From Sanderia malayensis (taxonomy: Eukaryota; Cnidaria; Scyphozoa; Semaeostomeae; Pelagiidae): DNA of 64,000 nucleotides. The DNA lies in NCBI GenBank assembly GCA_013076295.1, contig RQOL01000517.1, positions 298,017 through 362,016 of the forward strand, written 5' to 3'. How positions within the stretch are numbered: position 1 is the first letter of the stretch; each line of letters starts with the position of its first letter. This document shows, piece by piece, positions 31,131-47,500 of this stretch. The notes beneath the pieces were generated by a model, which did not search any database, had not been told where the DNA came from, and was given only the letters and a program-made list of their open reading frames with translations. A program made the position numbers and the translations under genes.

Positions 31131-34100
31131 TTGATTCCCACAATTTACAGTAATGAAAAATAACATTCAGTCTCACAATTTACACATGAATCCACACAAA
31201 AACAGCAAAAACAAGTAAAAAAAACATTCAATCCCACAATTTGCACTAATGAAAAGTGAAATTCATTCCCACAATCTAGACTGATGAATGTTAACATTCT
31301 TTCCCACAACTTACACACGAATCAACATATATACACCTAAAACTAATAAACATTTAAAGTTCATTCCCACAATTTACACTAATGAAAAGTGAAATTCATT
31401 CCCACAATTTAGACTAATTAAAGTTGAAATTGATTGCCACAACTTACACACGAATCAACATAAATACACATAAAACTAATAAAAATTTAAAGTTCATTCC
31501 CACAATTTACACTAATGAAAAGTAACCATGATTCACATAAATTACAGTAATGAAAAAAAATTCATTCCCACAATTTCCAAACGAATCAACGCTAAAAACA
31601 GCTAAAGCTAATCAATTATAGAGCATTCATTCCCACAATTTGCAGTAATGAAAAATAACCTTCATCCCCACAATTTACACATGAATCCACGCAAAAACGG
31701 TAAAAAGAGATAAAAAAGATAATATTCATTCCCACAATTTGCAGTAATGAAAAATAAATTTCATCCCTACAATTTACACATGAATCCACGCAAAAACGGT
31801 AAAAAGAGATAAAAAAGATAATACTCACTCCCACAATTTACACTAATGAAAAGTGACATTCATTCCCACAATTTAGACTGATGAAAGGTGACATTCATTC
31901 CCACAATTTAAACTGTTGAGAAGTGACATTGATTCCCACAATTTACACATTATTCCACCTAAAAAGAGCTAAAAAGTATATAGCATTCTTTCCGACAATT
32001 TCCACTAATGAAAAGTAACCATGATTCACAAAAATTACAGTAATGAAAAAAAATTCCTTCCCACAAGTTACACACGAATCAACGTCAGAACAGCTAAAAC
32101 TAAACAATAATAGAGGATTCATTCCCGCAATTTGCAGTAATGAAAAATAAATTTCATCCCCACAAATTACACATGAATCCACGCAAAAACATTAAAAAGG
32201 GATAAAAAAGATAATATTCATTCCCACAATTTACACTAATGAAAAGTGACATTCATTCCCACAATTTAGACTGATGAAAGCTGACATTCATTCCCAGAAT
32301 TTAAACTGTTGAGAAGTGACATTGATTCCCACAATTTACACATTATTCCACCTAAAAAGAGCTAAAAAGTATATAGCATTCTTTCCGACAATTTCCACTA
32401 ATGAAAAGTAACCATGATTCACAAAAATCACAGTAATGAAAAAAAATTCCTTCCCACAATTTACACACGAATCAACGTCAGAACAGCTAAAACTAAACAA
32501 TAATAGAGGATTCATTCCCGCAATTTGCAGTAATGAAAAATAAATTTCATCCCCACAATTTACACATGAATCCACGCAAAAACGGTAAAAAGGGATAAAA
32601 AAGATAATATTCATTCCCACAATTTACACTAATGAAAAGTGACATTCATTCCCACAATTTAGACTGATGAAAGGTGACATTCATTCCCACAAATTAAACT
32701 GTTGAGAAGTGACATTGATTCCCACAATTTACACATTATTCCACCTAAAAAGAGCTAAAAAGTATATAGCATTCTTTCCGACAATTTCCACTAATGAAAA
32801 GTAACCATGTTTCACATAAATTAAAGTAATGAAAAAAAATTCCTTCCCACAATTTACACACGAATCAACGTCAGAACAGCTAAAACTAAACAATAATAGA
32901 GGATTCATTCCCGCAATTTGCAGTAATGAAAAATAAATTTCATCCCCACAATTTACACATGAATCCACGCAAAAACGGTAAAAAGGGATAAAAAAGATAA
33001 TATTCATTCCCACAATTTACACTAATGAAAAGTGACATTCATTCCCACAATTTAGACTGATGAAAGCTGACATTCATTCCCACAATTTAAACTGTTGAGA
33101 AGTGACATTGATTCCCACAATTTACACATTATTCCACCTAAAAAGAGCTAAAAAGTATATAGCATTCTTTCCGACAATTTAAACTAATGAAAAGTAACCA
33201 TGATTCACATAAAGTACAGTAATGAAAAAAAATTCCTTCCCACAATTTACACACGAATCAACGTAAGAACAGCTAAAACTAAACAATAATAGAGGATTGA
33301 TTCCCACAATTTGCAGTAATGAAAACTAACCTTCATCCCCACAATTTACACATGGATCCACGCAAAAACGGTAAAAAGAGATAAAAAGGATAATATTCAT
33401 TCCCACAATTTACACTAATGAAAAGTAACATTCATTCCCACAATTTAGACTGATGAAAGTTGACATTGATTCCCACAATTTACACATTGTTCCACGTAAA
33501 AAGAGCTAACAAAAATATAGCATTCTTTCTCACAAATTACACTAATGAACAGTAACATTGATTTCCAAACATTACAGTAATGAAAAAAAATTCATTCCCA
33601 CAATTTACACACGAATCCCCGCAAAAACGACAAAAACAGATAAAAAAGAAAATATTCATTCCCACAATTTACACTAATGAAAAGTGACATTCATTCCCAC
33701 AATTTACAGTAATAATAATGAGATTAATCCCACAATTTACACATGAATCCACGCAAAAACGGTAAAAACAGATAAAGAAGATAATATTCATTCAAACAAT
33801 TTACACTAATGAAAAGTGACATTCATTCCCACAATTTACAGTAATAAAAATGAGATTAATCCCACAATTTACACATGAATCCACGCAAAAACGGTAAAAA
33901 CAGATAAAAAGATAATATTCATTCCCACAATTTGCACTAATGAAAAGAAACATCCATTCCCACAATTTGCAGTAATGAAAAATAACCTTCATCTCCACAA
34001 CTTACACATGAATCCACGTAGGAAAAACTAAGACTAAACAATAATAGAGGATTCATTCCCGCAATTTGCAGTAATGGAAAATAGCCTTCATCCCCACAAT

Positions 34101-37100
34101 TTACACATGAATCCACGCAAAAACGGTAAAAAGAGATAAAAAAGATAATATTCATTCCCACAATTTGCAGTAATGAAGAATAAATTTCATCCCTACAATT
34201 TACACATGAATCCACGCAAAAACGGTAAAAAGAGATAAAAAAGATAATACTCACTCCCACAATTTACACTAATGAAAAGTGACATTCATTCCCACAATTT
34301 AGACTGATGAAAGGTGACATTCATTCCCACAATTTAAACTGTTGAGAAGTGACATTGATTCCCACAATTTACACATTATTCCACCTAAAAAGAGCTAAAA
34401 AGTATATAGCATTCTTTCCGACAATTTCCACTAATGAAAAGTAACCATGATTCACAAAAATTACAGTAATGAAAAAAAATTCCTTCCCACAAGTTACACA
34501 CGAATCAACGTCAGAACAGCTAAAACTAAACAATAATAGAGGATTCATTCCCGCAATTTGCAGTAATGAAAAATAAATTTCATCCCCACAAATTACACAT
34601 GAATCCACGCAAAAACATTAAAAAGGGATAAAAAAGATAATATTCATTCCCACAATTTACACTAATGAAAAGTGACATTCATTCCCACAATTTAGACTGA
34701 TGAAAGCTGACATTCATTCCCACAATTTAAACTGTTGAGAAGTGACATTGATTCCCACAATTTACACATTATTCCACCTAAAAAGAGCTAAAAAGTATAT
34801 AGCATTCTTTCCGACAATTTCCACTAATGAAAAGTAACCATGATTCACAAAAATTACAGTAATGAAAAAAAATTCCTTCCCACAATTTACACACGAATCA
34901 ACGTCAGAACAGCTAAAACTAAACAATAATAGAGGATTCATTCCCGCAATTTGCAGTAATGAAAAATAAATTTCATCCCCACAATTTACACATGAATCCA
35001 CGCAAAAACGGTAAAAAGGGATAAAAAAGATAATATTCATTCCCACAATTTACACTAATGAAAAGTGACATTTATTCCCACAATTTAGACTGATGAAAGC
35101 TGACATTCATTCCCACAATTTAAACTGTTGAGAAGTGACATTGATTCCCACAATTTACACATTATTCCACCTAAAAAGAGCTAAAAAGTATATAGCATTC
35201 TTTCCGACAATTTCCACTAATGAAAAGTAACCATGTTTCACATAAATTAAAGTAATGAAAAAAAATTCCTTCCCACAATTTACACACGAATCAACGTCAG
35301 AACAGCTAAAACTAAACAATAATAGAGGATTCATTCCCGCAATTTGCAGTAATGAAAAATAAATTTCATCCCCACAATTTACACATGAATCCACGCAAAA
35401 ACGGTAAAAAGGGATAAAAAAGATAATATTCATTCCCACAATTTACACTAATGAAAAGTGACATTCATTCCCACAATTTAGACTGATGAAAGCTGACATT
35501 CATTCCCACAATTTAAACTGTTGAGAAGTGACATTGATTCCCACAATTTACACATTATTCCACCTAAAAAGAGCTAAAAAGTATATAGCATTCTTTCCGA
35601 CAATTTCCACTAATGAAAAGTAACCATGATTCACATAAAGTACAGTAATGAAAAAAAATTCCTTCCCACAATTTACACACGAATCAACGTAAGAACAGCT
35701 AAAACTAAACAATAATAGAGGATTGATTCCCACAATTTGCAGTAATGAAAACTAACCTTCATCCCCACAATTTACACATGGATCCACGCAAAAACGGTAA
35801 AAAGAGATAAAAAAGATAATATTCATTCCCACAATTTACACTAATGAAAAGTAACATTCATTCCCACAATTTAGACTGATGAAAGTTGACATTGATTCCC
35901 ACAATTTACACATTGTTCCACGTAAAAAGAGCTAACAAAAATATAGCATTCTTTCTCACAAATTACACTAATGAACAGTAACATTGATTTCCAAACATTA
36001 CAGTAATGAAAAAAAATTCATTCCTACAATTTACACACGAATCCACGCAAAAACGACAAAAACAGATAAAAAAGAAAATATTCATTCCCACAATTTACAC
36101 TAATGAAAAGTGACATTCATTCCCACAATTTACAGTAATAATAATGAGATTAATCCCACAATTTACACATGAATCCACGCAAAAACGGTAAAAACAGATA
36201 AAGAAGATAATATTCATTCAAACAATTTACACTAATGAAAAGTGACATTCATTCCCACAATTTACAGTAATAAAAATGAGATTAATCCCACAATTTACAC
36301 ATGAATCCACGCAAAAACGGTAAAAACAGATAAAAAGATAATATTCATTCCCACAATTTGCACTAATGAAAAGAAACATCCATTCCCACAATTTGCAGTA
36401 ATGAAAAATAACCTTCATCTCCACAACTTACACATGAATCCACGTAGGAACAACTAAGACTAAACAATAATAGAGGATTCATTCCCGCAATTTGCAGTAA
36501 TGGAAAATAACCTTCATCCCCACAATTTACACATGAATCCACTTAAAAACGGTAAAAACAGATAAAAAAGATAATATTGATTCCCACAATTTACACATTA
36601 TTCCACCTAAAAAGAGCTAAAAAGTATATAGCATTCTTTCCGACAATTTCCACTAATGAAAAGTAACCATGATTCACATAAATTACAGTAATGAAAAAAA
36701 ATTCCTTCCCACAATTTACACACGAATCAACGTAAGAACAGCTAAAACTAAACAATAATAGAGGATTCATTCCCGCAATTTGCAGTAATGAAAAATAACC
36801 TTCATCCCCACAATTTACACATGAATCCATGCAAAGACGGTAAAAAGAAATAAAGAAGATAATATTCATTCCCACAATTTACAATAATGAAAGGTGACAT
36901 TCATTTCCACAATTTAGACTGATCAAAGTTGATATTGATTTCCACACATTACAGTAATGAAAAAAAATTCATTCTGACAATTTACACACGAATCCACGCA
37001 AAAACGGCAAAAACAGATAAAAAAGATAATATTTATTCCCACCATTTACACTAATGACAAGTGACATTCATTCCAACAATTTTGACTGATGAAAGTTGAC

Positions 37101-39629
37101 ATTGATTCCCACAATTTACAGTAATGAAAAATAACATTCAGTCTCACAATTTACACATGAATCCACGCAAAAACAGCAAAAACAAGTTAAAAAAACATTC
37201 AATCCCACAATTTGCACTAATGAAAAGTGACATTCATTCCCACAATCTAGACTGATGAATGTTAACATTCTTTCCCACAACTTACACACGAATCAACATA
37301 AATACACCTAAAACTAATAAACATTTAAAGTTCATTCCCACAATTTACACTAATGAAAAGTGAAATTCATTCCCACAATTTAGACTAATTAAAGTTGACA
37401 TTGATTGCCACAAGTTACACACGAATCAACATAAATACACCTAAAACTAATAAAAATTTAAAGTTCATTCCCACAATTTACACTAATGAAAAGTAACCAT
37501 GAGTCACATTAATTACAGTAATGAAAAAAAATTCATTCCCACAATTTCCAAACAAATCAACGCTAAAAACAGCTAAAGCTAATCAATTATAGAGCATTCA
37601 TTCCCACAATTTGCAGTGATGAAAAATAGCCTTCATCCCCACAATTTACACATGAATCCACGCAAAAACGGTAAAAAGAGATAAAAAAGATAATATTCAT
37701 TCCCACAATTTAAACTGTTGAGAAGTGACATTGATTCCCACAATTTACACATTATTCCACCTAAAAAGAGCTAAAAAGTATATAGCATTCTTTCCGACAA
37801 TTTCCACTAATGAAAAGTAACCATGATTCAGATAAATTACAGTAATGAAAAAAAATTCCTTCCCACAATTTACACACGAATCAACGTCAGAACAGCTAAA
37901 ACTAAACAATAATAGAGGATTCATTCCCGCAATTTGCAGTAATGAAAAATAAATTTCATCCCCACAATTTACACATGAATCCACGCAAAAACGGTAAAAA
38001 GGGATAAAGAAGATAATATTCATTCCCACAATTTACACTAATGAAAAGTGACATTCATTCCCACAATTTCGACTGATGAAAGCTGACATTCATTCCCACA
38101 ATTTAAACTGTTGAGAAGTGACATTGATTTCCACAATTTACACATTATTCCACCTAAAAAGAGCTAAAAAGTATATAGCATTCTTTCCGACAATTTCCAC
38201 TAATGAAAAGTAACCATGATTCACATAAATTACAGTAATGAAAAAAAATTCCTTCCCACAATTTACACACGAATCAACGTAAGAACAGCTAAAACTAAAC
38301 AATAATAGAGGATTGATTCCCGCAATTTGCAGTAATGAAAAATAACCTTCATCCCCACAATTTACACATGAATCCATGCAAAGACGGTAAAAAGAAATAA
38401 AGAAGATAATATTCATTCCCACAATTTACACTAATGAAAGGTGACATTCATTTCCACAATTTAGACTGATCAAAGTTGATATTGATTTCCACACATTACA
38501 GTAATGAAAAAAAATTCATTCTGACAATTTACACACGAATCCACGCAAAAACGGCAAAAACAGATAAAAAATATAATATTCATTCCCACCATTTACACTA
38601 ATGACAAGTGACATTCATTCCCACAATTTTGACTGATGAAAATTGACATTGATTCCCACAATTTACAGTAATGAAAAATAACATTCAGTCTCACAATTTA
38701 CACATGAATCCACGCAAAAACAGCACAAACAAGTAAAAAAAACATTCAATCCCACAATTTGCACTAATGAAAAGTTACATTCATTCCCACAATCTAGACT
38801 GATGAATGTTTACATTCTTTCCCACAACTTACACACGAATCAACATAAATACACCTAAAACTAATAAACATTTAAAGTTCATTCCCACAATTTACACTAA
38901 TGAAAAGTGAAATTCATTCCCACAATTTAGACTAATTAAAGTTGACATTGATTGCCACAATTTAAACTGTTGAGAAGTGACATTGATTCCCACAACTTAC
39001 ACATTATTCCACCTAAAAAGAGCTAAAAAGTATATAGCATTCTTTCCGACAATTTCCACTAATGAAAAGTAACCATGATTCACAAAAATTGCAGTAATGA
39101 AAAAAAATTCCTTCCCACAATTTACACACGAATCAACGTCAGAACAGCTAAAACTAAACAATAATAGAGGATTCATTCCCGCAATTTGCAGTAATGAAAA
39201 ATAAATTTCATCCCCACAAATTACACATGAATCCACGCAAAAACGGTAAAAAGGGATAAAAAAGATAACATTCATTCCCACAATTTACACTAATGAAAAG
39301 TGACATTCATTCCCACAATTTACCGTAATAATAATGTCATTAATCCCACAATTTACACATGAATCCACGCAAAAACGGTAAAAACAGATAAAGAAGATAA
39401 TGTTCATTCAAACAATTTACACTAATGAAAAGTGACATTCATTCCCACAATTTACAGTAATAAAAATGAGATTAATCCCACAATTTACACATGAATCCAC
39501 GCAAAAACGGTAAAAAGGGATAAAAAAGATAATATTCATTCCCACAATTTACACTAATGAAAAGTGACATTCATTCCCACAATTTAGACTGATGAAAGCT
39601 GACATTCATTCCCACAATTTAAACTGTTG

Positions 39630-42118
39630 AGAAGTGGCATTGATTCCCACAATTTACACATTATTCCACCTAAAAAGAGCTAAAAAGTATATAGCATTCT
39701 TTCCGACAATTTCCACTAATGAAAAGTAACCATGATTCACATAAATGACAGTAATGAAAAAAAATTCCTTCCCACAATTTACACACGAATCAACGTAAGA
39801 ATAGCTAAAATTAAACAATAATAGAGGATTCATTCCCGCAATTTGCAGTAATGAAAAATAACCTTCATCCCCACAATTTACACATGAATCCATGCAAAGA
39901 CGGTAAAAAGAAATAAAGAAGATAATATTCATTCCCATAATTTACACTAATGAAAAGTAACATTCATTCCCACAACTTACACACGAATCAACATAAATAC
40001 ACCTAAAACTAATAAACATTTAAAGTTCATTCCCACAATTTACACTAATGAAAAGTAACCATGATTCACATAAATTACAGTAATGAAAAAAAATTCCTTC
40101 CCACAATTTACACACGAATCAACGTAAGAACAGCTAAAACTAATCAATTATAGAGGATTCATTCCCGCAATTTGCAGTAATGAAAAATAACCTTCATCCA
40201 CACAATTTACACTTGAATCCACGCAAAAACGGTAAAAACAGAAAAAAAAGATAAATTCATTCCCACAATTTACACTAATGAAAAGTGACATTCATTCCCA
40301 CAATTTAGACTGATGAACGTTGACATTGATTGCCACAACTTACACACGAATCAACATAAATATACTTCAAACTAATAAAAATTTAAAGTTCATTCCCACA
40401 ATTTACACTAATGAATAGTAACCATGATTGACATAAATTACAGTAATGAAAAAAATTCCTCCCCGCAATTTACACACGAATGAACCGTAAGAACAGCTAA
40501 AACTAATCAATTATAGAGCATTCATTCCCACAATTTGCAGTAATGAAAAATAAATTTCATCCCTACAATTTACACATGAATCCACGCAAAAACGGTAAAA
40601 AGAGATAAAAAAGATAATACTCACTCCCACAATTTACACTAATGAAAAGTGACATTCATTCCCACATTTTAGACTGATAAAAGGTGACATTCATTCCCAC
40701 AATTTAAACTGTTGAGAAGTGGCATTGATTCCCACAATTTACACATTATTCCACCTAAAAAGAGCTAAAAAGTATATAGCATTCTTTCCGACAATTTCCA
40801 CTAATGAAAAGTAACCATGATTCACATAAAATACAGTAATGAAAAAAAATTCCTTCCCACAATTTACACACGAATCAACGTAAGAATAGCTAAAATTAAA
40901 CAATAATAGAGGATTCATTCCCGCAATTTGCAGTAATGAAAAATAACCTTCATCCCCACAATTTACACATGAATCCATGCAAAGACGGTAAAAAGAAATA
41001 AAGAAGATAATATTCATTCCCATAATTTACACTAATGAAAAGTAACATTCATTCCCACAACTTACACACGAATCAACATAAATACACCTAAAACTAATAA
41101 ACATTTAAAGTTCATTCCCACAATTTACACTAATGAAAAGTAACCATGATTCACATAAATTACAGTAATGAAAAAAAATTCCTTCCCACAATTTACACAC
41201 GAATCAACGTAAGAACAGCTAAAACTAATCAATTATAGAGGATTCATTCCCGCAATTTGCAGTAATGAAAAATAACCTTCATCCACACAATTTACACTTG
41301 AATCCACGCAAAAACGGTAAAAACAGAAAAAAAAGATAAATTCATTCCCACAATTTACACTAATGAAAAGTGACATTCATTCCCACAATTTAGACTGATG
41401 AACGTTGACATTGATTGCCACAACTTACACACGAATCAACATAAATATACTTCAAACTAATAAAAATTTAAAGTTCATTCCCACAATTTACACTAATGAA
41501 TAGTAACCATGATTGACATAAATTACAGTAATGAAAAAAATTCCTCCCCGCAATTTACACACGAATGAACCGTAAGAACAGCTAAAACTAATCAATTATA
41601 GAGCATTCATTCCCACAATTTGCAGTAATGAAAAATAAATTTCATCCCTACAATTTACACATGAATCCACGCAAAAACGGTAAAAAGAGATAAAAAAGAT
41701 AATACTCACTCCCACAATTTACACTAATGAAAAGTGACATTCATTCCCACATTTTAGACTGATAAAAGGTGACATTCATTCCCACAATTTAAACTGTTGA
41801 GAAGTGACATTGATTTCCACAATTTACACATTATTCCACCTAAAAAGAGCTAAAAAGTATATAGCATTCTTTCCGACAATTTCCACTAATGAAAAGTAAC
41901 CATGATTCACATAAAATACAGTAATGAAAAAAAATTCCTTCCCACAATTTACACACGAATCAACGTAAGAACAGCTAAAACTAAACAATAATAGAGTATT
42001 GATTCCCGCAATTTGCAGTAATGAAAAATAACCTTTATCCCCACAATTTACACATGAATCCATGCAAAGACGGTAAAAAGAAATAAAGAAGATAATATTC
42101 ATTCCCACAATTTACACT
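39630..42118. repeat. 1,085-bp higher-order unit, about 2.3 tandem copies
   Basis: Landmarks at 39654, 40739 and 41824 are exactly 1,085 bp apart, and GTGGCATTG at 39634 recurs at 40719. The unit contains the rare AACAGAAAAAAAAGATAAAT segment seen near 8.15 and 12.25 kb, the ACTTCAAACTAATAAAAATT tail and the GAACCGTAAG variant. Part of the unit recurs again at 42.9-43.3 kb. Not divisible by three, so no reading frame is kept between copies. Confidence 0.9.
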
Positions 42119-44569
42119 AATGAAAGGTGACATTCATTCCCACAATTTTGACTGATGAAAGTTGACATTGATTCCCACAATTTACAGTAATGAAAAATAA
42201 CATTCAGTCTCACAATTTACACATGAATCCACGCAAAAACAGCAAAAACAAGTAAAAAAACATTCAATCCCACAATTTGCACTAATGAAAAGTGACATTC
42301 ATTCCCACAATCTAGACTGATGAATGTTAACATTCTTTCCCACAACTTACACACGAATCAACATAAATACACCTAAAACTAATAAACATTTAAAGTTCAT
42401 TCCCACAATTTACACTAATGAAAAGTGAAATTCATTCCCACAATTTAGACTAATTAAAGTTGACATTGATTGCCACAACTTACACACGAATCAACATAAA
42501 TACACCTAAAACTAAAAAAATTTAAAGTTCATTCCCACAATTTACACTAATGAAAAGTAACCATGATTCACATACGTTACAGTAATGAAAAAAAATTCAT
42601 TCCCACAATTTCCAAACGAATCAACGCTAAAAACAGCTAAAGCTAATCAATTATAGAGCATTCATTCCCACAATTTGCAGTAATGAAAAATAACCTTCAT
42701 CCCCACAATTTACACATGAATCCACGCAAAAACGGTAAAAAGAGATAAAAAAGATAATATTCATTCCCACAATTTGCAGTAATGAAAAATAAATTTCATC
42801 CCTACAATTTACACATGAATCCACGCAAAAACGGTAAAAAGAGATAAAAAAGATAATACTCACTCCCACAATTTACACTAATGAAAAGTGACATTCATTC
42901 CCACAATTTAGACTGATGAACGTTGACATTGATTGCCACAACTTACACACGAATCAACATAAATATACTTCAAACTAATAAAAATTTAAAGTTCATTCCC
43001 ACAATTTACACTAATGAATAGTAACCATGATTGACATAAATTACAGTAATGAAAAAAATTCCTCCCCGCAATTTACACACGAATGAACCGTAAGAACAGC
43101 TAAAACTAATCAATTATAGAGCATTCATTCCCACAATTTGCAGTAATGAAAAATAAATTTCATCCCTACAATTTACACATGAATCCACGCAAAAACGGTA
43201 AAAAGAGATAAAAAAGATAATACTCACTCCCACAATTTACACTAATGAAAAGTGACATTCATTCCCACATTTTAGACTGATAAAAGGTGACATTCATTCC
43301 CACAATTTAAACTGTTGAGAAGTGACATTGATTTCCACAATTTACACATTATTCCACCTAAAAAGAGCTAAAAAGTATATAGCATTCTTTCCGACAATTT
43401 CCACTAATGAAAAGTAACCATAATTCACAAAAGTTACAGTAATGAAAAAAAATTCCTTCCCACAATTTACACACGAAGCAACGTCAGAACAGCTAAAACT
43501 AAACAATAATAGAGGATTCATTCCCGCAATTTGCAGTAATGAAAAATAAATTTCATCCCCACAATTTACACATGAATCCACGCAAAAACGGTAAAAAGGG
43601 ATAAAAAAGATAATATTCATTCCCACAATTCACACTAATGAAAAGTGACATTCATTCCCACAATTTAGACTGATGAAAGCTGACATTCATTCCCACAATT
43701 TAAACTGTTGAGAAGTGACATTGATTCCCACAATTTACACATTTTTCCACCTAAAAAGAGCTAAAAAGTATATAGCATTCTTTCCGACAATTTCCACTAA
43801 TGAAAAGTAACCATGATTCACATAAATTACAGTAATGAAAAAAAATTCCTTCCCACAATTTACACACGAATCAACGCAAGAACAGCTAAAACTAAACAAT
43901 AATAGAGGATTGATTCCCGCAATTTGCAGTAATGAAAAATAACCTCCATCCCCACAATTTACACATGAATCCATGCAAAGACGGTAAAAAGAAATAAAGA
44001 AGATAATATTCATTCCCACAATTTACAATAATGAAAGGTGACATTCATTTCCACAATTTAGACTGATCAAAGTTGATATTGATTTCCACACATTACAGTA
44101 ATGAAAAAAAATTCATTCCCACAATTTCCAAACGAATCAACGCTAAAAACAGCTAAAGCTAATCAATTATAGAGCATTCATTCCCACAATTTGCAGTAAT
44201 GAAAAATAACCTTCATCCCCCAATTTGCACATGAATCCACGCAAAAACGGTAAAAAGAGATAAAAAAGATAATATTCATTCCCACAATTTACACTAATGA
44301 AAAATAACCTTCATTCCCACAATTTACACATGAATCCACGAAAAAACGGTGAAAACAGATAAAAGGGATAATATTCATTCCCACAATTTACACTACTGAA
44401 AAATAACCTTCATTCCCACAATTTACATTAATGAAAAGTGACATTCATTCCTACAATTTAGACTGATGAAAGTTGACATTGCTTTCCACACATTACAGTA
44501 ATGAAAAAAAATTCATTCCGACAATTTACACACGAATCCACGCAAAAACGGCAAAAACAGATAAAAAAG

Positions 44570-47500
44570 AAGATATTCATTCCCACCATTTACACTAATG
44601 ACAAGTGACATTCATTGCCACAATTTAGACTGATGAAAGTTGACATTGATTCCCACAATTTACATATTATTCCACGTAAAAAGAGCTAAAAAAATAGCAT
44701 TCTTTCCCACAAATTACACTAATGAAAAGTAACATTGATTCCCACAAATTACAGTAATGAAAAAAGTTCATTCCCACTATTTACACACGAATCCACGCAA
44801 AAACGGCAAAAACAGATAAAAATTTAACGTTCTTTCCCACGATTTGCACTAAAGGAAAGAAACAATCATTCCCACAAGTTACAGTAATAAAAATAAAATT
44901 AATCCCACAATTTACACATGAATCCACGAAAAAACGGCAAAAACAGATAAAAGAGATAATATTCATTCCCACAATTTACACTAATGAAAAATAACCTTCA
45001 TTCCCGCAATTTACATTAATGAAAGATGACATTCATTCCCACAATTTAGACTGTTGTGAAATGACATTGATTCCCACAATTTATACATTATTCCACGTAA
45101 AAAAAGCTTAAAAGTATATAGCAATCTTTCCCACAATTTACACTAATGAAAAGTAACCATGATTCACATAAATGCCAGTAATGAAAAAAAATTCCTTCCC
45201 ACAATTTACACACGAATCAACGTAAGAACAGCTAAAACTAATCAATAATAGAACATTCATTCCCACAATTTGCAGTAATGAAAAATAACCTTCATTCCTA
45301 CAATTTAGACTGTTGAGAAATGACATTGATTCCCACAATTTACACATTATTCCATGTAAAAAGAGCTAAAAAGTATATAACATTCTTTCCCACAATTTAC
45401 ACTAATGAAAAGTGACATTCATTCCCACAAATTGCAGTAATGTAAAGAAATTCATTCCCACAATTTCCACACAAATCAACGCTAAAAACAGCTAAAGATA
45501 ATCAACATTAGAGCATTCATTCCCACAATTTGCAGTAATGAAAAATAACGTTCATACCCACAATTTACACATGAATCCACGCAAAGACGGTTAAAACAGA
45601 TAAAGAAGATATTATTCATTCCCACAATTTACACTAATGAAAATTGACATTCATTCCCACAACTTAGACTAATGAAAGTTGACATTGATTCCCACAACTT
45701 ACACACGAATGAACATAAATACACCTAAAACTATTAAAAATTTAAAAACTTCATTCCCACAATTTACACTAATGAAAAGTGACATTCATTCCCACAATTT
45801 AGACTGTTGAGAAATGACATTTATTCCCACAATTTGCACTAATGAAAAATAACATTCAGTCTCACAATTTACACATGAATCCACGCAAAAACAGCAAAAA
45901 CAAGTAAAAAAAACATTCAATCCCACAATTTGCACTAATGAAAAGTGACATTCATTCCCACAATCTAGACTGATGAATGTTAACATTCTTTCCCACAACT
46001 TACACACGAATCAACATAAATACACCTAAAACTAATAAACATTTAAAGTTCATTCCCACAATTTACACTAATGAAAAGTGAAATTCATTCCCACAATTTA
46101 GACTAATTAAAGTTGACATTGATTGCCACAAGTTACACACGAATGAACATAAATACACCTAAAACTAATAAAAATTTAAAGTTCATTCCCACAATTTACA
46201 CTAATGAAAAGTAACCATGATTCACATTAATTACAGTAATGAAAAAAAATTCATTCCCACAATTTCCAAACGAATCAACGCTAAAAACAGCTAAAGCTAA
46301 TCAATTATAGAGCATTCATTCCCACAATTTGCAGTAATGAAAAATAACCTTCATCCCCCAATTTACACACGAATCCACGCAAAAACGGCAAAAACAGATA
46401 AAAAAGAAGATATTCATTCCCACCATTTACACTAATGACAAGTGACATTCATTGCCACAATTTAGACTGATGAAAGTTGACTTTGATTCCCACAAATTAC
46501 ATATTATTCCACGTAAAAAGAGCTAAAAAAATAGCATTCTTTCCCACAAATTACACTAATGAAAAGTAACATTGATTCCCACAAATTACAGTAATGAAAA
46601 ATATTCATTCCCACTATTTACACACGAATCCACGCAAAAACGGCAAAAACAGATAAAAATTTAACGTTCTTTCCCACGATTTGCACTAAAGGAAAGAAAC
46701 AATCATTCCCACAAGTTATAGTAATAAAAATAAAATTAATCCCACAATTTACACATGAATCCACGAAAAAACGGCAAAAACAGATAAAAGAGATACTATT
46801 CATTCCCACAATTTACACTAATGAAAAATAACCTTCATTCCCGCAATTTACATTAATGAAAGGTGACATTCATTCCCACAATTTAGACTGTTGAGAAATG
46901 ACATTGATTCCCACAATTTATACATTATTCCACGTAAAAAAAGCTAAAAAGTATATAGCAATCTTTCCCACAATTTACACTAATGAAAAGTAACCATGAT
47001 TCACATAAATGACAGTAATGAAAAAAAATTCCTTCCCACAATTTACACACGAATCAACGTAAGAACAGCTAAAACTAATCAATAATAGAACATTCATTCC
47101 CACAATTTGCAGTAATGAAAAATAACCTTCATTCCTACAATTTAGACTGTTGAGAAATGACATTGATTCCCACAATTTACACATTATTCCATGTAAAAAG
47201 AGCTAAAAAGTATATAACATTCTTTCCCACAATTTACACTAATGAAAAGTGACATTCATTCCCACAAATTGCAGTAATGTAAAGAAATTCATTCCCACAA
47301 TTTCCACACAAATCAACGCTAAAAACAGCTAAAGATAATCAACATTAGAGCATTCATTCCCACAATTTGCAGTAATGAAAAATAACGTTCATACCCACAA
47401 TTTACACATGAATCCACGCAAAGACGGTTAAAACAGATAAAGAAGATATTATTCATTCCCACAATTTACACTAATGAAAATTGACATTCATTCCCACAAC

